Shown here: positions 53,791-64,000 of the stretch, piece after piece | How positions within the stretch are numbered: the first letter of the stretch is position 1 | How the letters are laid out: each line of letters begins with the position of its first letter | Origin: Halisarca cf. caerulea | Taxonomy: Eukaryota; Porifera; Demospongiae; Chondrillida; Halisarcidae | Assembly (NCBI GenBank): GCA_963170055.1 | Contig: CAUJGJ010000266.1 | Span: forward strand, 1 to 64,000 | Direction of reading: 5' to 3' | DNA: 64,000 bases | Position numbers and translations under genes: made by a program | The notes under the pieces: model-generated | Databases searched by the model: none | Seen by the model: the letters and a program-made list of their open reading frames with translations, nothing else | What the model was told of the DNA's origin: nothing

Positions 53791-54773
53791 ATATGTGTAG
53801 TGTTGGATATGCTGGTGCTAAGACCAATATTTAGCGCTAGCACCACGCACATTCCCAGTAGACACACATGAAGTTTCTGAAGTGCTGTGGGTATACTTGT
53901 GTAGTGGTTGATATGCTGGTGCTAATACCAATATGTGGCACTAGCACCACGCACATTCCCAGTGGACACACATGAAGTTTCTGAAGTGCTGTGGGCGTAT
54001 TTGTGTAGTGTTGGATATGCTGGTGCTAATACCAATATTTGGCACTAGCACCACGCACATTCCCAGTGGACACACATGAAGTTTCTGAAGTGCTGTGGGC
54101 TTATATGTGTAGTGTTGGATATGCTGGTGCTAAGACCAATATTTAGCGCTAGCACCACGCACATTCCCAGTAGACACACATGAAGTTTCTGAAGTGCTGT
54201 GGGTATACTTGTGTAGTGGTTGATATGCTGGTGCTAATACCAATATGTGGCACTAGCACCACGCACATTCCCAGTGGACACACATGAAGTTTCTGAAGTG
54301 CTGTGGGAGTATTTGTGTAGTGTTGGATATGCTGGTGCTAATACCAATATTTGGCTCTAGCACCATGCACATTCCTAGTGGACACATATGAAGTTTTTTA
54401 AGTTCTGTGAGCATATTTGTGTAGTGTTGGATATGCTGGTGCTAGTGCCAATATTTGGCACTAGCACCACGCACATTCCCAGTGGACACACATGAAGTTT
54501 CTGAAGTGCTGTGGGCGTATTTGTGTAGTGTTGGATATGCTGGTGCTAATACCAATATTTGGCACTAGCACCACGCACATTCCCAGTGGACACACATGAA
54601 GTTTCTGAAGTGCTGTGGGCGTATTTGGGTAGTGTTGGATATGCTGGTGCTAATACCAATATTTAGCACTAGCACCACGCACATTTCTTGTAGACACACA
54701 TGAAATTTCATAAGTACTGTGGGCGTATTTGTGTAGTGTTGGATATGCTGGTGCTAATACCAATATTTTGCTC
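50720..54773 (+). repeat. 39-monomer (4,056-bp) tandem duplication, copy 1
   Basis: Direct repeat of about 54,774-58,829, exactly 39 x 104 bp. The tail pairs with 50,820-50,950 onward: the rare CTAGCAGCACGC variant at about 50,823 recurs at 54,879, and the marker monomer at 51,965 recurs at 56,021. The block has no counterpart of this length in the 25-38 kb copy, so it arose after the large duplication. Confidence 0.85.
53760..54350 (+). repeat. Local F-G trimer expansion
   Basis: F-type (GGGCTTATATG) then G-type (GGGTATACTTG) monomers recur at 53,372, 53,788 and 54,100, spaced 416 then 312 bp. The D and E monomers between them have dropped out. The same arrangement appears 4,056 bp later at 57,428-58,160. 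It is a small HOR forming inside a larger one. Confidence 0.75.
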
Positions 54774-57700
54774 TAGCACCATGCACATTCCTAGTGGACA
54801 CATATGAAGTTTTTTAAGTTCTGTGAGCATATTTGTGTAGTGTTGGATATGCTGGTGCTAGTGCCAATATTTGGCACTAGCAGCACGCACATTCCCAGTG
54901 GACACACATGAAGTTTCTGAAGTGCTGTGGGCGCATATGTGTAGTGTTGGATATGCTGGTGCTAATACCAATATTTAGCGCTAGCACCACGCACATTCCC
55001 AGGGGACACACATGTAGTTTCTGAAGTGCTGTGGGCGTATTTGTGTAATGTTGGATATGCTGGTGCTAATACCAATATTTGGCACTAGCACCACGCACAT
55101 TCCCAGTGGAAACACATGAAGTTTCTTAACTACTGTGGGCGTATTTGTGTAGTGTTGGATATGCTGGTGCTAATACCAATATTTGGCACTAGCACCACGC
55201 ACATTCCCAGTGGAAACACATGAAGTTTCTTAACTACTGTGGGCGTATTTGTGTAGTGTTGGATATGCTGGTGCTAATACCAATATTTGGCACTAGCACC
55301 ACGCACATTCCCAGTGGACACACATGAAGTTTCTTAACTACTGTGGGCGTATTTGTGTAATGTTGGATATGCTGGTGCTAATACCAATATTTGGCACTAG
55401 CACCACGCACATTCCCAGTGGACACACATGACCTTTCTGAAGTGCTGTGGGCGTATTTGTGTAGTGTTGGATATGGTGGTGCTAATACCAATATTTGGCA
55501 CTAGCACCACGCACATTCCCAGTGGACACACATGAAGTTTCTGAAGTGCTGTGGGCGTACTTGTGTAGTGTTGGATATGCTGGTGCTAATACCAATATTT
55601 GGCACTAGCACCACGCACATTCCCAGTGGAAACACATGAAGTTTCTTAACTACTGTGGGCGTATTTGTGTACTGTTGGATATGCTGGTGCTAATACTAAT
55701 ATTTGGCACTAGCACCACGCACATTCCCAGTGGACACACATGAAGTTTCTGAAGTGCTGTGGGCGTATTTGTGTAGTGTTGGATATGCTGGTGCTAATAC
55801 CAATATTTGGCACTAGCACCACGCACATTCCCAGTGGACACACATGAAGTTTCTGAAGATCTGTGGGCGTATTTGTGTAGTGTTGGATATGCTGGTGCTA
55901 ATACCAATATTTAGCACTAGCTCCACGCACATTCCAAGTAGACACACATGAAGTTTCTGAAGTGCTGTATACGTACTTGTGTAGTGTTTGTTATGCTGGT
56001 GCTAATACCAATATGTGGCACTAGAACCACGCACATTCCCAGTGGACACACATGAAGTTTCTGAAGTGCTGTGGGCGTATTTGTGTAGTGTTGGATATGC
56101 TGGTGCTAATACCAATATTTGGCACTAGCACCACGCACATTCCCAGTGGACACACATGAAGTTTCTTAACTACTTTGGGCGTATTTGTGTAGTGTTGGAT
56201 ATGCTGGTGATAATACCAATATTTGGCACTAGCACCACGCACATTCCCAGTGGACACACATGAAGTTTCTGAAGTGCTGTGGGCGTATTTGTGTAGTGTT
56301 GGATATGCTGGTGCTAATACCAATATTTGGCACTAGCACCACGCACATTCCCAGTGGACACACATGAAGTTTCTGAAGTGCTGTGGGCGTATTTGTGTAG
56401 TGTTGGATATGCTGGTGCTAATACCAATATTTAGCACTAGCACCACGCACATTTCTTGTAGACACACATGAAATTTCATAAGTACTGTGGGCGTATTTGT
56501 GTAGTGTTGGATATGCTGGTGCTAATACCAATATTTAGCTCTAGCACCATGCACATTCCTAGTGGACACATATGAAGTTTTTTAAGTGCTGTGAGCATAT
56601 TTGTGTAGTGTTGGATATGCTGGTGCTAGTGCCAATATTTGGCACTAGCACACCGCACATTCCCAGTGGACACACATGAAGTTTCTGAAGTGCTGTGGGC
56701 TTATATGTGTAGTGTTGGATATGCTGGTGCTAAGACCAATATTTAGCGCTAGCACCACGCACATTCCCAGTAGACACACATGAAGTTTCTGAAGTGCTGT
56801 GGGTATACTTGTGTAGTGGTTGATATGCTGGTGCTAATACCAATATGTGGCACTAGCACCACGCACATTCCCAGTGGACACACATGAAGTTTCTGAAGTG
56901 CTGTGGGCGTATTTGTGTAGTGTTGGATATGCTGGTGCTAATACCAATATTTGGCACTAGCACCACGCACATTCCCAGTGGACACACATGAAGTTTATGA
57001 AGTGCTGTGGGCGTATTTGGGTAGTGTTGGATATGCTGGTGCTAATACCAATATTTGGCACTAGCACCACGCACATTCCCAGTGGACACACATGAAGTTT
57101 CTGAAGTGCTGTGGGCGTATTTGGGTAGTGTTGGATATGCTGGTGCTAATACCAATATTTAGCACTAGCACCACGCACATTTCTTGTAGACACACATGAA
57201 ATTTCATAAGTACTGTGGGCGTATTTGTGTAGTGTTTGATATGCTGGTGCTAATACCAATATTTAGCTCTAGCACCATGCACATTCCTAGTGGACACATA
57301 TGAAGTTTTTTAAGTTCTGTGAGCATATTTGTGTAGTGTTGGATATGCTGGTGCTAGTGCCAATATTTGGCACTAGCACCACGCACATTCCCAGTGGACA
57401 CACATGAAGTTTCTGAAGTGCTGTGGGCTTATATGTGTAGTGTTGGATATGCTGGTGCTAAGACCAATATTTAGCGCTAGCACCACGCACATTCCCAGTA
57501 GACACACATGAAGTTTCTGAAGTGCTGTGGGTATACTTGTGTAGTGGTTGATATGCTGGTGCTAATACCAATATGTGGCACTAGCACCACGCACATTCCC
57601 AGTGGACACACATGAAGTTTCTGAAGTGCTGTGGGAGTATTTGTGTAGTGTTGGATATGCTGGTGCTAATACCAATATTTGGCACTAGCACCACGCACAT

Positions 57701-58829
57701 TCCCAGTGGACACACATGACCTTTCTTAAGTGGTGTGGGCGTATTTGTGTAGTGTTGGATATGGTGGTGCTAATACCAATATTTGGCACTAGCACCACGC
57801 ACATTCCCAGTGGACACACATGAAGTTTCTGAAGTGCTGTGGGCTTATATGTGTAGTGTTGGATATGCTGGTGCTAAGACCAATATTTAGCGCTAGCACC
57901 ACGCACATTCCCAGTAGACACACATGAAGTTTCTGAAGTGCTGTGGGTATACTTGTGTAGTGGTTGATATGCTGGTGCTAATACCAATATGTGGCACTAG
58001 CACCACGCACATTCCCAGTGGACACACATGAAGTTTCTGAAGTGCTGTGGGCGTATTTGTGTAGTGTTGGATATGCTGGTGCTAATACCAATATTTGGCA
58101 CTAGCACCACGCACATTCCCAGTGGACACACATGAAGTTTCTGAAGTGCTGTGGGCTTATATGTGTAGTGTTGGATATGCTGGTGCTAAGACCAATATTT
58201 AGCGCTAGCACCACGCACATTCCCAGTAGACACACATGAAGTTTCTGAAGTGCTGTGGGTATACTTGTGTAGTGGTTGATATGCTGGTGCTAATACCAAT
58301 ATGTGGCACTAGCACCACGCACATTCCCAGTGGACACACATGAAGTTTCTGAAGTGCTGTGGGAGTATTTGTGTAGTGTTGGATATGCTGGTGCTAATAC
58401 CAATATTTGGCTCTAGCACCATGCACATTCCTAGTGGACACATATGAAGTTTTTTAAGTTCTGTGAGCATATTTGTGTAGTGTTGGATATGCTGGTGCTA
58501 GTGCCAATATTTGGCACTAGCACCACGCACATTCCCAGTGGACACACATGAAGTTTCTGAAGTGCTGTGGGCGTATTTGTGTAGTGTTGGATATGCTGGT
58601 GCTAATACCAATATTTGGCACTAGCACCACGCACATTCCCAGTGGACACACATGAAGTTTCTGAAGTGCTGTGGGCGTATTTGGGTAGTGTTGGATATGC
58701 TGGTGCTAATACCAATATTTAGCACTAGCACCACGCACATTTCTTGTAGACACACATGAAATTTCATAAGTACTGTGGGCGTATTTGTGTAGTGTTGGAT
58801 ATGCTGGTGCTAATACCAATATTTTGCTC
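54774..58829 (+). repeat. 39-monomer (4,056-bp) tandem duplication, copy 2
   Basis: I saw no mismatch against copy 1 in the stretches I compared by eye, including the GAAGTTTATGAAG variant (about 52,935 and 56,991) and the AGCACACCGCAC variant (52,591 and 56,647). This is the youngest-looking event in the window. The right end is placed where AAGTGCTGTGAGC at 58,873 departs from AAGTTCTGTGAGC at the aligned site. Confidence 0.85.
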
Positions 58830-58857
58830 TAGCACCATGCACATTCCTAGTGGACAC

Positions 58858-58961
58858 ATATGAAGTTTTTTAAGTGCTGTGAGCATATTTGTGTAGTGTT
58901 GGATATGCTGGTGCTAATACCAATATTTGGCTCTAGCACCATGCACATTCCTAGTGGACAC
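58858..58961 (+). repeat. Hybrid monomer: E head, D tail
   Basis: The monomer begins as E (GAAGTTTTTTAAG, GAGCATATTTG) but ends as D (CTAATACC, GGCTCTAGCACCATG), and a normal E monomer follows. The crossover lies in the shared GTGTAGTGTTGGATATGCTG core or just after it. This is the one-monomer insertion product expected from exchange between adjacent D and E monomers. Confidence 0.75.
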
Positions 58962-59014
58962 ATATGAAGTTTTTTAAGTTCTGTGAGCATATTTGTGTAG
59001 TGTTGGATATGCTG

Positions 59015-62000
59015 GTGCTAGTGCCAATATTTGGCACTAGCACCACGCACATTCCCAGTGGACACACATGAAGTTTCTGAAGTGCTGTGGGCGTATTTGT
59101 GTAGTGTTGGATATGCTGGTGCTAATACCAATATTTGGCACTAGCACCACGCACATTCCCAGTGGACACACATGAAGTTTCTGAAGTGCTGTGGGCGTAT
59201 TTGTGTAGTGTTGGATATGCTGGTGCTAATACCAATATTTGGCACTAGCACCACGCACATTCCCAGTGGACACACATGAAGTTTCTGAAGTGCTGTGGGC
59301 GTATTTGGGTAGTGTTGGATATGCTGGTGCTAATACCAATATTTAGCACTAGCACCACGCACATTTCTTGTAGACACACATGAAATTTCATAAGTACTGT
59401 GGGCGTATTTGTGTAGTGTTGGATATGCTGGTGCTAATACCAATATTTTGCTCTAGCACCATGCACATTCCTAGTGGACACATATGAAGTTTTTTAAGTG
59501 CTGTGAGCATATTTGTGTAGTGTTGGATATGCTGGTGCTAGTGCCAATATTTGGCACTAGCACCACGCACATTCCCAGTGGACACACATGAAGTTTCTGA
59601 AGTGCTGTGGGCTTATATGTGTAGTGTTGGATATGCTGGTGCTAAGACCAATATTTAGCGCTAGCACCACGCACATTCCCAGTAGACACACATGAAGTTT
59701 CTGAAGTGCTGTGGGTATACTTGTGTAGTGGTTGATATGCTGGTGCTAATGCCAATATGTGGCACTATCACCACGCACATTCCCAGTGGACACACATGAC
59801 CTTTCTGAAGTGGTGTGGGCGTATTTGTGTAGTGTTGGATATGGTGGTGCTAATACCAATATTTGGCACTAGCACCACGCACATTCCCAGTGGACACACA
59901 TGAAGTTTCTGAAGTGCTGTGGGTGTATTTGTGTAGTGTTGGATATGCTGGTGCTAATACCAATATTTAGCACTAGCACCATGCACATTTCTTGTAGACA
60001 CACATGAAATTTCATAAGTACTGTGGGCGTATTCGTGTAGTGTTGGATATGCTGGTGCTAATACCAATATTTGGCTCTAGCACCATGCACATTCCTAGTG
60101 GACACATATGAAGTTTTTTAAGTTCTGTGAGCATATTTGTGTAGTGTTGGATATGCTGGTGCTAGTGCCAATATTTGGCACTAGCACCACGCACATTCCC
60201 AGTGGACACATATGAAGTTTCTGAAGTGCTGTGGGCGTATATGTGTAGTGTTGGATATGCTGGTGCTAATACCAATATTTAGCGCTAGCACCACGCACAT
60301 TCCCAGTAGACACACATGAAGTTTCTGAAGTGCTGTGGGCGTACTTGTGTAGTGTTTGATATGCTGGTGCTAATACCAATATGTGGCACTAGCACCACGC
60401 ACATTCCCAGGGGACACACATGAAGTTTCTGAAGTGCTGTGGGCGTATTTGTGTAATGTTGGATATGCTGGTGTTAATACCAATATTTGGCACTAGCACC
60501 ACGCACATTCCCAGTGGAAACACATGAAGTTTCTTAACTACTGTGGGCGTATTTGTGTAGTGTTGGATATGCTGGTGCTAATACCAATATTTGGCACTAG
60601 CACCACGCACATTCCCAGTGGAAACACATGAAGTTTCTTAACTACTGTGGGCGTATTTGTGTAGTGTTGGATATGCTGGTGCTAATACCTATATTTGGCA
60701 CTAGCAGCACGCACATTCCCAGTGGACACACATGAAGTTTCTTAACTACTGTGGGCGTATTTGTGTAATGTTGGATATGCTGGTGCTAATACCAATATTT
60801 GGCACTAGCACCACGCACATTCCCAGTGGAAACACATGAAGTTTCTTAACTACTGTGGGCGTATTTGTGTAGTGTTGGATATGCTGGTGCTAATACTAAT
60901 ATTTGGCACTAGCACCACGCACATTCCCAGTGGACACACATGAAGTTTCTGAAGTGCTGTTGGCGTATTTGTGTAGTGTTGGATATGCTGGTGCTAATAC
61001 CAAAATTTGGCACTAGCACCAAGCACATTCCCAGTGGACACACATGAAGTTTCCTAAGATCTGTGGGCGTATTTGTGTAGTGTTGGATATGCTGGTGCTA
61101 ATACCAATATTTAGCACTAGCTCCACGCACATTCCAAGTAGACACACATGAAGTTTCTGAAGTGCTGTATACGTACTTGTGTAGTGTTTGATATGCTGGT
61201 GCTAATACCAATATGTGGCACTAGCACCACGCACATTCCCAGTGGACACACATGAAGTTTCTGAAGTGCTGTGGGTGTATTTGTGTAGTGTTGGATATGC
61301 TGGTGCTAATACCAATATTTGGCACTAGCACCACGCACATTCCCAGTGGACACACATGAAGTTTCTTAACTACTTTGGGCGTATTTGTGTAGTGTTGGAT
61401 ATGCTGGTGATAATACCAATATTTGGCACTAGCACCACGCACATTCCCAGTGGACACACATGAAGTTTCTGAAGTGCTGTGGGCGTATTTGTGTAGTGTT
61501 GGATATGCTGGTGCTAATACCAATATTTGGCACTAGCACCACGCACATTCCCAGTGGACACACATGAAGTTTCTGAAGTGCTGTGGGCGTATTTGGGTAG
61601 TGTTGGATATGCTGGTGCTAATACCAATATTTAGCACTAGCACCACGCACATTTCTTGTAGACACACATTAAATTTCATAAGTACTGTGGGCGTATTTGT
61701 GTAGTGTTGGATATGCTGGTGCTAGTGCCAATATTTGGCACTAGCACCACGCACATTCCCAGTAGACACACATGAAGTTTCTGAAGTGCTGTGGGCTTAT
61801 ATGTGTAGTGTTGGATATGCTGGTGCTAAGACCAATATTTAGCGCTAGCACCACGCACATTCCCAGTAGACACACATGAAGTTTCTGAAGTGCTGTGGGT
61901 ATACTTGTGTAGTGGTTGATATGCTGGTGCTAATACCAATATGTGGCACTAGCACCACGCACATTCCCAGTGGACACACATGAAGTTTCTGAAGTGCTGT

Positions 62001-63545
62001 GGGCGTATTTGTGTAGTGTTGGATATGCTGGTGCTAATACCAATATTTGGCACTAGCACCACGCACATTCCCAGTGGACACACATGACCTTTCTGAAGTG
62101 GTGTGGGCGTATTTGTGTAGTGTTGGATATGCTGGTGCTAATACCAATATTTGGCACTAGCACCACGCACATTCCCAGTGGAAACACATGAAGTTTCTTA
62201 ACTACTGTGGGCGTATTTGTGTAGTGTTGGATATGCTGGTGCTAATACCAATATTTGGCACTAGCACCACGCACATTCCCAGTGGAAACACATGAAGTTT
62301 CTTAACTACTGTGGGCGTATTTGTGTAGTGTTGGATATGCTGGTGCTAATACCTATATTTGGCACTAGCACCAGGCACATTCCCAGTGGACACACATGAA
62401 GTTTCTTAACTACTGTGGGCGTATTTGTGTAATGTTGGATATGCTGATGCTAATACCAATATTTGGCACTAGCACCACGCACATTCCCAGTGGACACACA
62501 TGAAGTTTCTGAAGTGCTGTGGGCGTATTTGTGTAGTGTTGGATATGCTGGTGCTAATACCAATATTTGGCACTAGCACCACGCATATTCCCAGTGGACA
62601 CACATGAAGTTTCTGAAGTGCTGTGGGCGTATTTGGGTAGTGTTGGATATGCTGGTGCTAAAACTAATATTTGGCACTAGCACCACGCACATTCCCAGTG
62701 GACACACATGAAGTTTCTGAAGTGCTGTGGGCGTATTTGTGTAGTGTTGGATATGCTGGTGCTAATACCAATATTTAGCACTAGCACCACGCACATTTCT
62801 TGTAGACACACATGAAATTTCATAAGTACTGTGGGCGTATTCGTGTAGTGTTGGATATGCTGGTGCTATTACCAATATTTGGCACTAGTACCACGCACAT
62901 TCCCAGTGGAAACACATGAAGTTTCTTAACTACTGTGGGCGTATTTGTGTAGTGTTGGATATGCTGGTGCTAATACCTATATTTGGCACTAGCACCACGC
63001 ACATTCCCAGTGGACACACATGAAGTTTCTTAACTACTGTGGGCGTATTTGTGTAATGTTGGATATGCTGGTGCTAATACCTATATTTGGTACAAGCACC
63101 ACGCACATTCCCAGTGGACACACATGAAGTTTCTGAAGTGCTGTGGGCGTATTTGTGTAGTGTTGGATATGCTGGTGCTAATACCAATATTTGGCACTAG
63201 CACCACGCACATTCCCAGTGGACACACATGAAGTTTCTGAAGTGCTGTGGGCGTATTTGTGTAGTGTTGGATATGCTGGTGCTAATACTAATAATTGGCA
63301 CTAGCACCACACACATTCCCAGTGGACACACATGAAGTTTCTGAAGTGCTGTGGGCGTATTTGTGTAGTGTTGGATATGCTGGTGCTAATACCAATATTT
63401 AGCACTAGCACCACGCACATTTCTTGTAGACACACATGAAATTTCATAAGTATTGTGGGCGTATTCGTGTAGTGTTGGATATGCTGGTGCTATTACCAAT
63501 ATTTGGCTCTAGCACCATGCACATTCCTAGTGGACACATATGAAT
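59015..63545 (+). repeat. Large duplicated block, right part, copy 2
   Basis: Direct repeat of about 33,850-38,585 with two in-phase single-monomer deletions, near 59,790 and 61,720. The near-59,790 deletion removes the monomer equivalent to 34,624-34,727, joining ACTATCACCACGC to a GACCTTTCTG monomer. The right end meets the degenerate edge monomers. Confidence 0.82.
61668..61771 (+). repeat. Hybrid monomer: D head, E tail
   Basis: The head is D type (TAAATTTCATAAGTACTG) and the tail E type with the perfect palindrome (61,717-61,749). The aligned copy at 36,608-36,815 has separate D and E monomers, so exactly 104 bp has been lost. It is the reciprocal of the E-head/D-tail hybrid at 58,858. 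The shared variant T at 36,608 and its counterpart confirms the alignment. Confidence 0.8.
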
Positions 63546-63953
63546 TTTCATAAGTACTGTAAGTGTATTTGTGTAGTGTTGGATATGCTGGTACTAATAC
63601 CAATATTTAGCACTAGCACCACGCACATTTCTTGTAGACACACATGAAATTTCATAAGTACTGTGGGCGTATTTGTGTAGTGTTGGATATTCTGGTGCTA
63701 ATACCAATATTTGGCTCTAGCACCATGAACATTCCTAGTGGACACATATGAAGTTTTTTAAGTGCTGTGAGCATATTTGTGTAGTGTTGGATATAATGGT
63801 GCTAGTGCCAATATTTTGCACTAGCACCACGCACATTCCCAGTGGACACACATGAAGTTTGTGAAGTGCTGTGGGCGTATTTTTATTGTTGTTTGATATG
63901 CTGGTGCTAATACCAATATTTGGCACTAGTACCAAGCACATTCCCACTGGACA
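63546..63953 (+). repeat. Degenerate edge monomers
   Basis: The last four monomers carry more private changes than any others: GAATTTTCATAAGTACTG with GTAAGTGTATTTG, CTGGTACTAATACC, ACCATGAACATTCC, GATATAATGGTGC, GAAGTTTGTGAAG, GTATTTTTATTGTTG and CCCACTGG. They still carry D and E type marks. Array edges are expected to diverge because unequal exchange homogenises them less than the interior. Confidence 0.8.
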
Positions 63954-64000
63954 ATTTCCGACGACTGGAGAGTTCTTCCCGCAACCAAAGGAACTCTTCC
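63954..64000. other. Non-satellite flank, right array boundary
   Basis: Satellite homology stops within CCCACTGGACA; the following 47 bases do not resemble the monomer. They contain an inverted repeat, AGAGTTC at 63,969-63,975 and GAACTCT at 63,991-63,997, separated by 15 bases. This could be a chance hairpin or the start of another element. The stretch is too short to identify or to call a gene. Confidence 0.75.

Larger units (their letters stand above)
1..63953 (+). repeat. 104-bp satellite DNA array, head to tail
   Basis: About 615 tandem monomers fill the window, all in one orientation, with no inverted block seen. A copy matching my consensus lies at 29,224-29,327; number it 1-104 from GAAGTTTCTG. 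Positions 15-53 are rich in T and G, 48-80 form a dyad symmetry element, and 76-104 are rich in A and C. Base counts are A25, C21, G27, T31, about 46% GC. Only two CpG occur (in GGGCGT and CACGCA) against about 5.5 expected. Spacing between equivalent sites is nearly always a multiple of 104. Monomers differ mainly at positions 1-20, 60-75 and 88-100, which define subfamilies. The array continues beyond the left edge, since base 1 falls inside a monomer. The family is not one I recognise. A subtelomeric or pericentromeric satellite is the likely class; the embedded telomeric repeats favour subtelomeric. Confidence 0.98.

Noticed and set aside
63969..63997. Transposon terminal inverted repeat at the array edge
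   Set aside because: The arms are only 7 bp, 15 bases apart, with no target duplication or coding sequence visible before the window ends.
1..64000. The many ORFs of 60-100 codons on both strands as genes
   Set aside because: They lie wholly in satellite repeat, overlap each other on both strands, recur only at multiples of the monomer or HOR length, and show no start context, codon pattern or recognisable domain.
1..64000. CRISPR array
   Set aside because: The whole 104-bp unit is repeated; there are no short repeats separating unique spacers and no cas genes.
1..64000. Inverted satellite blocks or a second satellite family
   Set aside because: Reading through the window, all monomers kept the same orientation and all variants aligned to one 104-bp consensus.

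Overview
This window is one long eukaryotic satellite DNA array. I found no gene in it. From base 1 to about 63,953 it consists of roughly 615 head-to-tail copies of a monomer of 104 bp, all in one orientation. The last 47 bases (63,954-64,000) are not satellite and mark the array edge. No RNA gene, CRISPR array or recognisable transposon is visible. The apparent ORFs (up to 100 codons, on both strands) come from the repeat itself: 104 is not a multiple of 3, so an open frame can run through about three monomers (312 bp) before a stop.

Organism: four short runs of (CCCTAA)4 are embedded in the array, which implies TTAGGG-type telomeres. The monomer is about 46% GC, with only 2 CpG where about 5.5 are expected, and its variants often change those CpG to TpG or CpA. 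This fits a CpG-methylating genome such as a vertebrate, but I do not recognise the satellite family or species. The C-rich telomeric strand reads 5'->3' on +, so if the runs keep their native orientation the telomere lies to the left and the array edge faces the chromosome interior.

Layout: (a) 1-540, array entering from the left. (b) 541-10,034, a 4,747-bp higher-order repeat (HOR) present twice, each copy with two telomeric inserts. (c) 10,035-10,600, linking monomers. (d) 10,600-21,200, a 5,302-bp (51-monomer) HOR present twice. (e) 18.9-25.2 kb, overlapping 20-mer and 18-mer duplications. (f) 25.4-38.6 kb, a block with its own monomer subfamilies, including an 8-mer duplication and D-E-F-G tetramer cassettes. 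(g) 37.9-44.25 kb, nested 15-, 12- and 26-mer duplications. (h) 43.9-63.5 kb, a second copy of about 21.4-38.6 kb, enlarged by a 4,056-bp (39-mer) tandem duplication. (i) 63,546-63,953, degenerate edge monomers. (j) 63,954-64,000, flank.

The most notable structure is a dyad centred in every monomer. In one subfamily, found only right of 29.5 kb, it is a perfect palindrome with 15-bp arms and a 3-nt centre. The telomeric inserts interrupt exactly this dyad. The lengths of the 553-bp and 4,747-bp repeats are explained exactly as whole monomers plus the net insert size. Several hybrid monomers record single unequal exchanges.
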